DNA of 64,000 bases from DASUPK01 sp963743575. GTDB lineage: Bacteria > Actinomycetota > Thermoleophilia > Solirubrobacterales > 70-9. The stretch covers positions 310,001 through 374,000 of the forward strand of contig CAVUQC010000002.1 in NCBI GenBank assembly GCA_963743575.1, written 5' to 3'. Under the pieces are notes generated by a model. The model searched no databases. It worked only from the letters and a program-made list of their open reading frames with translations, and had not been told where the DNA came from. Both the position numbers and the translations under genes were made by a program. Shown in pieces: positions 32,829-41,801 of this stretch; position 1 is the first letter of the stretch; every line of letters begins with the position of its first letter.

Positions 32829-33284
32829 TCAGGGAAGCGCGGCCACGGCCCGCTCCAGGTCGCCGACGTCCTGGTAGCGCAGCCCGAACAGCGCGACGTG
32901 TCGGTAGCGCAGGATGCCTTCGCCGTCGACCAGGAACACCGCTCGCCGGATGAACCCGCCGGGACCGACCACTCCGTAGGCGCGGGCGATCTTCTTGCCG
33001 GGGTCGGAGAGCAGCGGCACGTTCAGGCCGTGCTGGTCGGCGAAGCGCTCGTGTGAATCGACCGTCTGTGGCGAGATGCCCATCATGGGGACGCCGAGCG
33101 ACTCGATCCGGTCGCCGTCGTCCCGGTAGGAGCAGAACTGGCGAGTGCAAACGGGGGTGAAATCTCCCGGGTAGAAGGCCAGGATCACGCCCGTTTCGCG
33201 GAAGTCGCTCAGCCGGTATGTGCTGTCGCCGGTGCCCTGGAGCTCGAACTCCGGCGCACTGTCGCCGACGTGCAGCTTCGCCAT
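32829..33284 (-). CDS. Peroxiredoxin, PrxQ/BCP-like
   Basis: A 151-residue thiol peroxidase. The active site is FYPGDFTPVCTRQFCSY: the peroxidatic Cys (PVCT) and a second Cys five residues later, the resolving position of the PrxQ/BCP group. The Thr and Arg of the active site are present. It reduces peroxides with electrons from thioredoxin. Start ATG 33284 overlaps the cyclophilin stop by one base (TGATG). Confidence 0.92.
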   Translation of the reverse strand: MAKLHVGDSAPEFELQGTGDSTYRLSDFRETGVILAFYPGDFTPVCTRQFCSYRDDGDRIESLGVPMMGISPQTVDSHERFADQHGLNVPLLSDPGKKIARAYGVVGPGGFIRRAVFLVDGEGILRYRHVALFGLRYQDVGDLERAVAALP

Positions 33285-33931
33285 CAGCCGCTCCTCACCG
33301 TGATCCGCCGGATCAGCACCGGCGCCTTCGGAGTCCCGCTCGGGCCGGGTGTGCCGAGCTGCTCGATCCTCTCCACCACGTCGAACCCACTCGCCACGCG
33401 GCCGACCAGCGCGTAGTCCGGGGTCAGGCCGGCGTCGGGAGCACTCACCACGAAGAACTGGCTCCCCGAACGTCCCGGCGGCTCCACCGGGCTCTTGGCC
33501 ATGGCGACGATCCCGCGCGTGTACGACAGGCTCGACGGCGGCGGTTCGTCGATGGAGTAGCCCGGCCCGCCGGTGCCGGTGCCGGTGGGATCGCCCCCCT
33601 GAATGACGAACCCGGGAACGATTCGGTGGAAGGTCGTGTCGTCATATACGCCGTGCCTCGCAAGGTAGGCGAAGGAGGCTGTCGTCTTCGGTGCCCTGGC
33701 GGTGTCGAGGGCGATCGTGAATGTTCCGCAACTGGTTTCGACCGTCGCGGTGGCCGGCCCACTGAGCGTGCCGGTCGGCTGAGAGAGGTGGACCTGCTTC
33801 GCCGGGGGCGCCGAGACCCTGGCGCAACCCGCGGGAAGGGCGACGCTCGAGGTCTGCCCTCCGCCCCCACCGCATCCCACCAGCGCCACGATCGCCGGCA
33901 GGACGGCGACCGCTGTTCGCCCCGCTCTCAA
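33284..33931 (-). CDS. Lipoprotein cyclophilin, peptidyl-prolyl isomerase
   Basis: A 215-residue exported lipoprotein from TTG 33931. The lipobox LVGC follows a short hydrophobic signal, so Cys is lipidated and the protein faces outward. The cyclophilin domain (about 70-215) shows FTIALDTARAPKTTASF, FHRIVPGFVIQGGDPTGTGTGGPGY and SQFFVV, which include the catalytic Arg and the ligand-binding residues. It helps fold exported proteins. Upstream ATG/GTG starts would overlap the divergent gene. First gene of an operon with peroxiredoxin and hydrolase. Confidence 0.85.
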   Translation of the reverse strand: MRAGRTAVAVLPAIVALVGCGGGGGQTSSVALPAGCARVSAPPAKQVHLSQPTGTLSGPATATVETSCGTFTIALDTARAPKTTASFAYLARHGVYDDTTFHRIVPGFVIQGGDPTGTGTGGPGYSIDEPPPSSLSYTRGIVAMAKSPVEPPGRSGSQFFVVSAPDAGLTPDYALVGRVASGFDVVERIEQLGTPGPSGTPKAPVLIRRITVRSG

Positions 33932-33972
33932 GGCGTCGAAGCCTACCCATGGCGTCCTGCGATGATCGGAGG

Positions 33973-34641
33973 ATGGAGAGGAGCGCCGACCCTGCACCGC
34001 CCAGCAGGATGATTCGCCTCACCGGGCGGGCGATCAACGCGCTGGTCGCGCACGCACCCTTCACCTGGCCCCTGCTCCGGGGCTTCAGCCATCGGTTCTG
34101 GCAGGCGCAGGCGGCCACCTGGGATCAGCGCGTCAGCCGATCGGGGGCGGGGCATCTCGCCCCCCTCGCAGCGGCCCTGCTTCACGTCCGGCCTGAGCCC
34201 GAGCGGGCGCTGGACATTGGCACGGGCCTCGGCGACGGGGCGCTGCTGATCGCTCGCGAGTTCCCCCACACGAGGGTGCGTGGCGTCGACCTCTCCGAGG
34301 AGATGGTTCGCCGAGCGCAGGATCGGATCGGCCTCGATCCCGAAGGGCGGGTCGCCTTCAAGGTCGCGGACGCCTCGGCGCTGCCCTTCGAGGACGACTC
34401 CTTCGACCTGGTCGCGCAACTCAACATGCCGCCCTTCTTCGCCGAGATCGCGCGCGTGCTCCGCCCGGGGGGTTTCGCCATCGTCGCGGCGAGCTGGGGA
34501 GAAAGCACTCCCTTCTACACACCCGACTCGGTGCTGGCGCGCGGCTTCCGCAAGGTCGGCCTCGAGGAGCTCGAGCGGGGCGAGGCGGCCCAGGGCACCT
34601 ACTTCGTGGCCGGGCGGCTTCCTGACGGGCCGCGCAACTAG
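33973..34641 (+). CDS. Class I SAM-dependent methyltransferase
   Basis: A 222-residue methyltransferase from ATG 33973 (33949 and 34009 also possible). SAM motif I is ALDIGTGLGDGALL, followed by VRGVDLSEEMVRRA and VARDASALPFEDDSFDL-like sequence, then VLRPGGFAIVAASWG. Substrate unknown. It ends with a single TAG directly before the kinase gene, in the same reading frame. Confidence 0.83.
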   Translation: MERSADPAPPSRMIRLTGRAINALVAHAPFTWPLLRGFSHRFWQAQAATWDQRVSRSGAGHLAPLAAALLHVRPEPERALDIGTGLGDGALLIAREFPHTRVRGVDLSEEMVRRAQDRIGLDPEGRVAFKVADASALPFEDDSFDLVAQLNMPPFFAEIARVLRPGGFAIVAASWGESTPFYTPDSVLARGFRKVGLEELERGEAAQGTYFVAGRLPDGPRN

Positions 34642-35544
34642 ATTCACGCAATCAGCCCCGAGCGTCGCCATCTGCTGCTTGTCAACCCGCACTCCGCGAG
34701 CGGCCGCGCCCTGAAGCTCCTGCCCGAGGTCGAGCGTGAGCTTGCGGGCCGAGACGTCGCCTACCGCGTCGTGCGAACGCAGAGCCTCGAGCACGGAGTG
34801 TCAGAGGCCAGGACTGCAGCGGAGGCCGGCGAGATCCCGGTGGTGATGAGCGGCGACGGCCTGGTCGGCGCCGTCGGCGGTGCTCTCGCGAATACGGATG
34901 CCGCAATGGGCATCATCCCCGGCGGCCGCGGCAACGATCTCGCCCGGGTGGTGGGCATCCCGAGGGAGCCGGCGGGCTCCGTCGCCGTTCTGGCCGAGGG
35001 CCACGAGCGTGCGATCGACGTCGGGGAGGCGAACGGCCGCCGCTTCCTCTGCATCGCATCCTGCGGCTTCGACTCGGAGGCCAACCGCGTCGCGAACGAG
35101 GCGACGTTCATCCGGGGGAACCTCGTCTACGCCTACGCGGCGTTCAGGACCCTGGCCGCCTGGAAGCCCGCCTCGTTCCGGGTCGTCCTCGACGGTGGCG
35201 AGCCGTTCGAGTTCGCCGGGTACTCCGTGGCCGTGGCGAACAGCCAGGCCTTCGGCGGGGGCATGTTCGTTGCGCCCCACGCCAGTCTTCACGATGGTCT
35301 TCTCGACGTGATCACGGTGAGCGACGTGAGCAAGCTCCGCTACATCCGCGGCCTGCCGAAGGTGTTCAAGGGCGAGCATCTCGAAAACGAGGAGGTGACC
35401 GAGATGCGGGGCGCCACGGTCGAGATCAGCGCCAACCGTGACTTCGCCGTGTACGCGGACGGCGAGCATCTCACCGATCTGCCGGCGACCATCCGCACGC
35501 TCACGCATGCGCTCCGGGTGATCGCGCCCACGGCGCCCGCCTAA
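34642..35544 (+). CDS. Diacylglycerol kinase/YegS-like lipid kinase, start codon not standard
   Basis: Phosphorylates diacylglycerol or a similar lipid at the membrane. The catalytic region includes VVMSGDGLVGAVGGAL and the motif IIPGGRGNDLARVVG, the substrate loop GFDSEANRV, and a late C-terminal strand. The expected start, RRHLLLVNPHSASGRALK, lies between 34663 and 34720 and has no ATG, GTG or TTG before it; the first GTG, at 34771, would cut off this conserved strand and loop. Candidates are ATT 34642, ATC 34651 or CTG 34672. About 300 residues is normal for the family. Directly follows the methyltransferase stop. Confidence 0.85.
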   Translation: MHAISPERRHLLLVNPHSASGRALKLLPEVERELAGRDVAYRVVRTQSLEHGVSEARTAAEAGEIPVVMSGDGLVGAVGGALANTDAAMGIIPGGRGNDLARVVGIPREPAGSVAVLAEGHERAIDVGEANGRRFLCIASCGFDSEANRVANEATFIRGNLVYAYAAFRTLAAWKPASFRVVLDGGEPFEFAGYSVAVANSQAFGGGMFVAPHASLHDGLLDVITVSDVSKLRYIRGLPKVFKGEHLENEEVTEMRGATVEISANRDFAVYADGEHLTDLPATIRTLTHALRVIAPTAPA

Positions 35545-35557
35545 CCTGGCGAGGGCG

Positions 35558-36934
35558 ATGAGCGCACTCTTCGAGGCGAAGCGCCGGGCCGCGCGCGGCA
35601 TCGGCGCACTCAGCCGCCGCAGCGGCCGCGGCGGAGGCACGACCCTGCCCGGCCGCGCCCTGGTCCGGATGGCGCCCGACGCGATCGAGCGCATGGCGTC
35701 GGGCCTCGATCGGGGGTCGATCGTGGTCAGCTCGACGAACGGGAAGACCACGACCGCCGGGATGATCGCCGGGATCCTGGACGCCGCCGGGCGCCGCCCA
35801 GTGCACAACCGCGCCGGGTCGAACATGCACTGGGGCGTGGCAACCGCGCTCCTCGAACAGTCAGGCGATGAGGGCCTCTTCGAGCTCGACGAGGCCTGGT
35901 TGCCCCGCGTCGCCCCCGTGCTGCGCCCGCGCCTCCTGGTCCTCGGCAACCTGTTCCGCGACCAGCTCGACCGCTACGGCGAGCTCGAGCGGCTCGCGGA
36001 CGAATGGGCCGAGCTGGTTGCCTCGCTGGAGGGATCCTGCGACTTCGCCCTGAACGCCGACGATCCCCTGATCGCCGATCTGGGCCGGGACCAGGAGCTG
36101 CGCCGCCGTCCGGGGGTCACCTACTTCGGGATCGAGGACACGAGTCAGGCGCTGCCAGAGCTGCAGCACGCTCATGACGCGAAGCACTGCCGGCGCTGCG
36201 GTGCCCCGTACTCCTACGAGCGGGCATTCGTCGGGCACCTCGGCCACTACCGCTGCCCGAATTGCCACGCGGACCGCCCGACTCCCGACATCGCGGCGAC
36301 GGAGATCGAGCTGCACGGCATCTCGGGCTCGCGAGTCCGGATCGTTACCCCCGAGGGCGAGCTACAGGTCGATCTGCCCCTGCCCGGCCTCTACAACGTC
36401 TACAACGCCCTGGCGGCCGTCGCGGCGGGGCTGAGCTCGGGTGTGCCGCTCGAGCAGGTGCGCCAGGGACTCGAATCCATGCGCGCCGTCTTCGGCCGCG
36501 TCGAGACCATCGAGGTCGCGGGCAAGCCGGTCTCGATCTTCCTGATCAAGAACCCGGCCGGCGCCAACGAGGTGCTTCGCACGCTGACCCTCGAGTCGGA
36601 AAACGGGGGCATCGACCTCTGGCTCGCGCTCAACGACCGGATCGCCGACGGGCGCGACGTCTCCTGGATCTGGGATGCCGACTTCGAACTGCTCGCCGGG
36701 GACGTCCGGAGGGTGATCTGCGCGGGCACCAGGGCGCCGGAGATGGCCCTGCGCCTCAAGTACGCGGGCTGGCCGCAGGAGGCAATCGAGGTGATGAGCC
36801 CGATCGAGGGCTCCCTCGACGCCGCCGTCTCGGATGCGCCCGCGCGACTCTTCGCCCTCCCCACCTATACGGCCCTGCTCGAGCTGCGCACCCTGCTCGC
36901 CAAGCGCGGCCTGGCGGCGGACTACTGGCAATGA
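35558..36934 (+). CDS. murT: Lipid II isoglutaminyl synthase, subunit MurT
   Basis: A 458-residue Mur-ligase family protein. The ATP loop is SSTNGKTTTAG, and a MurT-specific zinc ribbon is present with four cysteines (CRRCGAPYS and CPNCHAD). The C-terminal domain ending TLLAKRGLAADYW is the GatD-interacting DUF1727 region. With GatD it amidates the gamma-carboxyl of D-Glu in lipid II, a modification needed for peptidoglycan crosslinking in many Gram-positives. Start ATG 35558. The stop overlaps the next gene (ATGA). Confidence 0.94.
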   Translation: MSALFEAKRRAARGIGALSRRSGRGGGTTLPGRALVRMAPDAIERMASGLDRGSIVVSSTNGKTTTAGMIAGILDAAGRRPVHNRAGSNMHWGVATALLEQSGDEGLFELDEAWLPRVAPVLRPRLLVLGNLFRDQLDRYGELERLADEWAELVASLEGSCDFALNADDPLIADLGRDQELRRRPGVTYFGIEDTSQALPELQHAHDAKHCRRCGAPYSYERAFVGHLGHYRCPNCHADRPTPDIAATEIELHGISGSRVRIVTPEGELQVDLPLPGLYNVYNALAAVAAGLSSGVPLEQVRQGLESMRAVFGRVETIEVAGKPVSIFLIKNPAGANEVLRTLTLESENGGIDLWLALNDRIADGRDVSWIWDADFELLAGDVRRVICAGTRAPEMALRLKYAGWPQEAIEVMSPIEGSLDAAVSDAPARLFALPTYTALLELRTLLAKRGLAADYWQ

Positions 36935-37668
36935 GCTCCCCGTCGGTCTGGCAGGAGGTCGAGTTCGGCTCCTACGGCGCCGATCTGCCCGTCTGGGTGG
37001 AGCTGGCCGACCAGGCCGGCGGGCCGGTGGCGGAGCTGGGGGCGGGCGCCGGCCGTGTGTCGCTGCACCTGGCCGGCCACGGGCATGAGGTCGTCGCGGT
37101 CGAGCGTGACCTGGACCTCATCCGAGAGCTGGAGCGGCTCGCCGAGGAACGCCGCGTGACCCTCTCGATCGTCGCCGCGGACCTCGCCTCCCCTGGCGAG
37201 GTGAGCCTGCCCGTGCGGCCAGCGCTGATCGTCGGCCCGCTGCACGTGATCCAGGTCCTCCCTCCGGAGCATCGCCCGGCCCTGCTCGCCCGCCTCTCCG
37301 AACAGCTCGCGCCAGGTGGGACCCTCGCCCTCACCCTGGTGGACGAGTCCACCCTGCTCAGCGCCGGAGCGGCCTCGACGCAGATCCTCCCCGACATGCG
37401 GGAGCTCGACGGCTGGGTCTACTCGAGCGAGCCCCTCTGGGTTCAGGTCGGAGAGCACGCCCTCACCGTTAGGAGGCTCCGCGAGAGCGTCTCCCCCGAG
37501 GGCCGGATGGAGCGGGACATCCACGACGAGGTGCTCTACCGCGTGGACCCGGAGGCCCTCGAGCGCGAGGGCGCCGACGCCGGGCTCAGCCCCGCCGGCA
37601 AGCGGCAGATCAGCTCAGGAGAGAGCGAGGCGGACTCCACCCTCGTCCTGCTGGAGGCTCGGTCATGA
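36931..37668 (+). CDS. Class I SAM-dependent methyltransferase encoded between murT and gatD
   Basis: A 245-residue methyltransferase. The SAM loop is PVAELGAGAGRVSLHLA, followed by EVVAVERDLDLIREL and VGPLHVIQVLP; the C-terminal part ends in a hydrophobic strand STLVLLEARS. It overlaps murT by 4 bases and gatD by 4 bases, so all three are translationally coupled. Position between the two subunits of the lipid II amidotransferase suggests a cell-wall precursor as substrate, but nothing in the sequence proves this. Confidence 0.8.
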   Translation: MSSPSVWQEVEFGSYGADLPVWVELADQAGGPVAELGAGAGRVSLHLAGHGHEVVAVERDLDLIRELERLAEERRVTLSIVAADLASPGEVSLPVRPALIVGPLHVIQVLPPEHRPALLARLSEQLAPGGTLALTLVDESTLLSAGAASTQILPDMRELDGWVYSSEPLWVQVGEHALTVRRLRESVSPEGRMERDIHDEVLYRVDPEALEREGADAGLSPAGKRQISSGESEADSTLVLLEARS

Positions 37669-38417
37669 GCGGCGGCACGCGTGAGCTCAGGCTGCTCGCG
37701 CTCTACCCGGAGCAGATGAACATCTATGCGGACCGGGGCAACATCCTCTTCCTGCAGCGCCGCTGCGAATGGCGAGGGATCCCGTTCCGCTACGTGGCCT
37801 CCGGCCCCGGCGAGGGATTCGACCCTGCGGAGCACGACCTGATCTACATCGGCGGCGGGCAGGACCGCGACCAGGTGCTGGTCGCGGAGGACATGCTCGA
37901 CACCAAGCGCGATGCGATCGCCTCCGCCGTCGAGGACGGGGCCGCCCTGCTGGCCGTCTGCGGCGGCTACCAGCTCCTCGGCCACCGCTACCAGCTCGGA
38001 CAGGAGTCCATCCCGGGTTTGGGAGTCGCCGACCTCGAGACCGTGCGAGAGCCGGGCCCGCGCCTGATCGGCAACGTCTCCATCGAGGTGGACCTCGGCG
38101 GCGGCCCCGAGGAGCTGGCCGGCTTCGAGAACCATGGCGGCCGTACCTACCTCGGTGCCGACGCGGTGCCGCTGGGACGGGTGCTGCACGGGCACGGGAA
38201 CAACGACCAGGACGGCCACGAGGGCGTCAAGAGGCTCAACCTGATCGGTACCTACCTCCACGGCCCGCTGCTGCCCAAGAACGCATGGCTTGCCGACCAT
38301 CTGATCGCCCTGGCCATCGAGCGCCGCACTGGAGCGTCGCCGGCGCTCGAGCCTCTGCCGGACGAGCTCGAGGCGGCTTCACACGAATCCGCGCTCCGCG
38401 CTGCCTCGACTGGATAG
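37665..38417 (+). CDS. gatD: Lipid II isoglutaminyl synthase, glutaminase subunit GatD
   Basis: A 250-residue class I-like glutamine amidotransferase subunit (CobB/CobQ-type). Motifs include LYPEQMNIYADRGN at the start, LAVCGGYQLLG, where Cys is the nucleophile, and YLHGPLLPKN with the catalytic His. It supplies ammonia to MurT. Start ATG 37665 overlaps the methyltransferase stop. LemA follows 9 bases later and may be in the same transcript. Confidence 0.93.
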   Translation: MSGGTRELRLLALYPEQMNIYADRGNILFLQRRCEWRGIPFRYVASGPGEGFDPAEHDLIYIGGGQDRDQVLVAEDMLDTKRDAIASAVEDGAALLAVCGGYQLLGHRYQLGQESIPGLGVADLETVREPGPRLIGNVSIEVDLGGGPEELAGFENHGGRTYLGADAVPLGRVLHGHGNNDQDGHEGVKRLNLIGTYLHGPLLPKNAWLADHLIALAIERRTGASPALEPLPDELEAASHESALRAASTG

Positions 38418-38426
38418 GATCAGCGC

Positions 38427-38984
38427 ATGGTCATCGTGATCATCATCGTCGCCCTGATCCTGCTGGTCGGGCTGATCTACATCCTTGCCCGCAACGGCAT
38501 CATCAGCCTGCGCAACCGCTGCGACGAGGCGTGGAGCGGGATCGACGTCCAGCTCAAGCGCAGGCACGACCTGATCCCGAACCTGGTCGAGTCCGTGAAG
38601 GGCTACGCAACCCATGAGCGCGAGACCTTCGAGAAGGTGACGCAGGCCCGGGCGGCCGCCATGCAGGCGAGCGGGCCCGCCGAGGCGGGAAAGGCCGAGA
38701 GCCAGCTCAGCCAGGCGCTCGGTGGACTCCGCGTGGTTGCCGAGCAGTACCCGGAGCTGCGCGCCACGGAGAACTTCCAGCAGCTGCAGCGCCAGCTCTC
38801 AGAGCTCGAGGACGAGATCCAGGCCTCACGCCGGATCTACAACTCGAACGTCCAGCAGTACAACACGAGAATCCAGCAGTTCCCCGGCTCGATAATCGCG
38901 AACCAGGGCAGCTTCACCGCCAAGCCCTTCTTCGAGATCACCGACGCCGCCGACCGCGAGACCCCGCAGGTTTCTTTCAACTAA
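38427..38984 (+). CDS. LemA family membrane protein
   Basis: A 185-residue protein with an N-terminal transmembrane helix (VIVIIIVALILLVGLIYI), then long helices typical of LemA: RNRCDEAWSGIDVQLKRR, DLIPNLVESVKGYATHE and NFQQLQRQLSELEDEIQASRR-type blocks. LemA proteins are found in many bacteria; function is not settled. Last gene of the murT-gatD operon. A weak convergent hairpin (38998-39016) separates it from dut. Confidence 0.9.
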   Translation: MVIVIIIVALILLVGLIYILARNGIISLRNRCDEAWSGIDVQLKRRHDLIPNLVESVKGYATHERETFEKVTQARAAAMQASGPAEAGKAESQLSQALGGLRVVAEQYPELRATENFQQLQRQLSELEDEIQASRRIYNSNVQQYNTRIQQFPGSIIANQGSFTAKPFFEITDAADRETPQVSFN

Positions 38985-38997
38985 CGGGCTACGCCCT

Positions 38998-39016
38998 CCG
39001 CTCATGAAACGAGCGG
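38998..39016. terminator. Hairpin between convergent lemA and dut
   Basis: CCGCTC (38998-39003) and GAGCGG (39011-39016) around a 7-base loop, lying between two stop codons. No T-run on either side, so only a weak candidate. Confidence 0.3.
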
Positions 39017-39017
39017 T

Positions 39018-39452
39018 CTAGATGCCGCTGGACCCGAAGCCGCCCGCGCCGCGGGCCGAGGTGTCGAGCGCCTCGGCCTGCATTGGGCTGGCGGTGGCGA
39101 TCGGGACGAGCAGCAGCTGGGCGATCCGATCGCCCGGAGCGCAGACGAAGTCAGCCGTCTGGTCAGTGTTCAGCAGGAGCACACGCACCTCGCCCCGGTA
39201 GCCGGGATCGATCAGGCCTGGTGAATTGACCAGGGTCACGCCGTGCTTGAGCGCGAGGCCGGAGCGCGGTAGGACGAGCCCCGCCAATCCCTCCGGGACC
39301 GCGACCGCCAGGCCCGTGCCGATGGTCACCCTGGCGCCGGGAACGATTCGCGCCTTCTCGGCCGCGTACAGGTCCAACCCGGCGTCGCTGTCATGCGCGC
39401 GAGTGGGCAGGGTGGCGTTCTCGCTCAGCCTGACGAAGCGCAACTCCTCCAT
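39018..39452 (-). CDS. dut: dUTP diphosphatase
   Basis: A 144-residue trimer-type dUTPase that removes dUTP and supplies dUMP. Conserved motifs: HDSDAGLDLYAAE (I), LPRSGLALKHGVTLVNSPGLID (III), YRGEVRVLLLN (II/IV) and the C-terminal P-loop-like RGAGGFGSSG (V). Start ATG 39452; the longer frame extends into the hflX gene and has no similarity. Follows hflX by 67 bases. Confidence 0.95.
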   Translation of the reverse strand: MEELRFVRLSENATLPTRAHDSDAGLDLYAAEKARIVPGARVTIGTGLAVAVPEGLAGLVLPRSGLALKHGVTLVNSPGLIDPGYRGEVRVLLLNTDQTADFVCAPGDRIAQLLLVPIATASPMQAEALDTSARGAGGFGSSGI

Positions 39453-39519
39453 GTCACCCAGCGTATTTGCGGGCACGGTCGGCAACTCGCTGGCGAGAGC
39501 GTCGAGCGGATCGCCGCCG

Positions 39520-40899
39520 TTAGGTGCCGGCGGCTCGAACTCCGTCTCGAGATCCCCCTCCCGCTCGCCCGTTGAGCGAAAGATCGGCGAAGCGATCGGC
39601 GAGGGCGGCAGGTAGTCGCGCGCGAACGAGAACCCCGTCCTCGCGATCTTCGCGCTCGAGGTCACCAGCGATCTCGTGAAGCTCAGAAAGGCGCTCACCC
39701 GCGTCAAAGGGTACGAGCAACTCGACTTCGGTGAGTCCCTCGACTATCGAGGCTGCGATCTTCGACCGCAGGTCGTCCAGCCCCTCCCCCGTCTCCGCGG
39801 AGACCTGGACGGCATCGGGATGACGCAGCCTGAGCTCACGGCGCTGCTCGTCGTCCAGGAGGTCGACCTTGTTCATGACGAGCAGGCGCGGAGAATCCCC
39901 CGCGCCGATCTCGTCGAGGACCACGTCGGCGGCCGCGATCGAGTCCGTCCTCTCCTGCTCGGGCTCGGAGCCGTCCACCACGTGCAGGACGAGGTCGGCG
40001 AGGACCGTTTCCTCCAGCGTGGCCTTGAAGGCCTCGACCAGGGCGTGCGGCAGCTTCCGGATGAACCCGACGGTGTCGGTGAGCAGGATCCGGCGCCCAT
40101 CGTGAGTGAAGGCGCGGGTGGTCGGATCCAGCGTGTGGAAGAGCCGCTCCCCCACGCCGACCCCCGCGCCGGTCAGCACGTTCAGCAGTGTGGACTTGCC
40201 GGCATTGGTGTAGCCGGCGAGCGCGACGGTCGGCATCACGGCGCGTACGCGCTCAGCGCGCATCACGGCTCGGTTGCCCTCCAGGCGCTTGAGCCGGCGC
40301 CGCAGCGACGTGATTCGATCGCGGGCGAGGCGGCGGTCGGTCTCGATCTGCGACTCGCCCGGGCCTCTCGTGCCGATTCCTCCCCCGAGGCGCTCCAGAT
40401 GCGTCCACAGGCCCCTCATGCGGGCGAGGTTGTACTCGAGCTGCGCCAGCTCGACCTGGAGCTTCCCCTCGGCCGTGTGAGCGTGGTCGGCGAAGATGTC
40501 GAGGATCACGGCCGTGCGGTCGATCACCGGGACGCCGAGCGCCTGCTCGAGATTTCGCTCCTGGCGCGGCACCAGTTCGTCGTCCACGGCGACCAGGTTG
40601 GCGTCGTCAACGGCGATCTGCCGCTTCAGCTCGGCGAGCTTGCCACGGCCCAGGTAGCGGTCCGGGTCCGGCGCCGTGCGGGGCTGGGTCATCTCCCCCG
40701 CCGTGGCGACTCCGGCGGTGCGCAGCAGCTCCTTCAGCTCGGCAAGGGGATCGTCGCGATGCTCGTCATCACGAACGATTCCGACTGCGATGGCGCGCTG
40801 GCGGGCGCGAGGATTGAAGATGCCGGCGGAGCCGTCTGCGTACTGGCTCTCGGACTGCCGTCCATTGCGGTTTCTCTGCACTGAGGGGATGTTAGGCAT
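39520..40899 (-). CDS. hflX: GTPase HflX
   Basis: A 459-residue GTPase that binds the 50S ribosome and helps split stalled or heat-damaged ribosomes. N-terminal HflX domain (through RGKLAELKRQI and the LQVELAQLEYNLARM helix with GGGIGTRGPGESQIE), then GTPase motifs G1 GYTNAGKST, G3 DTVGFIRKLP and G4 NKVD. The C-terminal 90 residues end in a Gly/Arg-rich tail. Start ATG 40899. Confidence 0.95.
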   Translation of the reverse strand: MPNIPSVQRNRNGRQSESQYADGSAGIFNPRARQRAIAVGIVRDDEHRDDPLAELKELLRTAGVATAGEMTQPRTAPDPDRYLGRGKLAELKRQIAVDDANLVAVDDELVPRQERNLEQALGVPVIDRTAVILDIFADHAHTAEGKLQVELAQLEYNLARMRGLWTHLERLGGGIGTRGPGESQIETDRRLARDRITSLRRRLKRLEGNRAVMRAERVRAVMPTVALAGYTNAGKSTLLNVLTGAGVGVGERLFHTLDPTTRAFTHDGRRILLTDTVGFIRKLPHALVEAFKATLEETVLADLVLHVVDGSEPEQERTDSIAAADVVLDEIGAGDSPRLLVMNKVDLLDDEQRRELRLRHPDAVQVSAETGEGLDDLRSKIAASIVEGLTEVELLVPFDAGERLSELHEIAGDLEREDREDGVLVRARLPAALADRFADLSLNGRAGGGSRDGVRAAGT

Positions 40900-40931
40900 C
40901 GCTCAGGGCGAGCTGCCCGCGAGACCGGCGG

Positions 40932-41801
40932 CTAGGAGGCGGTGCGCGCCGTCAGGCTCCGCGAGGGAACCATCGGGAGAAGCGCCGCCGCGCCGATCAC
41001 TGCGACGAAGGCGAGAGAGCGGCCGATGACCGCGGGTGCGTCCGAGCCCATCGGATCGCCGAAGACGACGATTCCGCCGGCGATCGAGCCGAGCGTGGCG
41101 GCCGCGGAGAAAGCGACGATCACCGCGACGGGCTCGCCGACCTGCAGGCCGCGCCCAAGAGCGAGAAACGCTCCGAGGCCACCCAAGACGGCCGTCACGG
41201 TCCAGGGGCTGAGCAGAGAAATCGGGTCGCTCGGAACGAGTTCGGCGAGGGCTTTCAGCGAAATGTCGGAGACACCGAGCAGCGTGCCCGCGGCAACCGC
41301 GAGAAGCATCGAGCTCTGAATGGCGAAACGCCCATTCGTCGCGCTCAGGATGAGCAGGCCGCCGATCGTCAGCATTCCGACCTGGAAGCCCAGCATCGTC
41401 ACCGGGTCGAACCCGGTGTCGGAGCGGGCGTGGCCGGCCGTCAGGGCCAGGAATCCGAGGCCCGCGGCGCAGAGGGCGATTCCGGCCATCTCGCGCTTGC
41501 AGACGGCGATGCCGAACCAGCGGCGCGCCGGAACGGCGAGAATCGCGAGACCACCGGCGATCACAGCCTGGACCAGTGACAGCGGCGCCATCGAGAGGGC
41601 CGCCACGTGCAGGCACCAGGCGCAGAAGGCGAGCCCGAAGCCGATCACCCACCAGCGCGAGTGAAAGAGGGCTGAGGCACTGTGCAGGGGCCTGCGCATC
41701 GCGACGTCGGGCGCATTCACGGCGCCGCGGTGCTTGCACAGCAGCGCCACGCCCGAGATCAGGGCGCAGCCCAACGCGAGTATCAGTCCGATTTCGTTCA
41801 T
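40932..41801 (-). CDS. DMT-superfamily membrane transporter (EamA/NIPA-like)
   Basis: A 289-residue integral membrane protein with about nine hydrophobic helices and the repeated two-half layout of DMT permeases (first half ends near LALTAGHARSD, second half starts at TMLGFQVGMLTIGG). A charged loop VCKRE and several Gly-rich turns are seen. Some DMT members of this general layout carry Mg2+ (NIPA group), others amino acids; the sequence does not decide. Start ATG 41801. The 127 bases upstream, between it and dapL, have no gene and look structured. Confidence 0.75.
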   Translation of the reverse strand: MNEIGLILALGCALISGVALLCKHRGAVNAPDVAMRRPLHSASALFHSRWWVIGFGLAFCAWCLHVAALSMAPLSLVQAVIAGGLAILAVPARRWFGIAVCKREMAGIALCAAGLGFLALTAGHARSDTGFDPVTMLGFQVGMLTIGGLLILSATNGRFAIQSSMLLAVAAGTLLGVSDISLKALAELVPSDPISLLSPWTVTAVLGGLGAFLALGRGLQVGEPVAVIVAFSAAATLGSIAGGIVVFGDPMGSDAPAVIGRSLAFVAVIGAAALLPMVPSRSLTARTAS

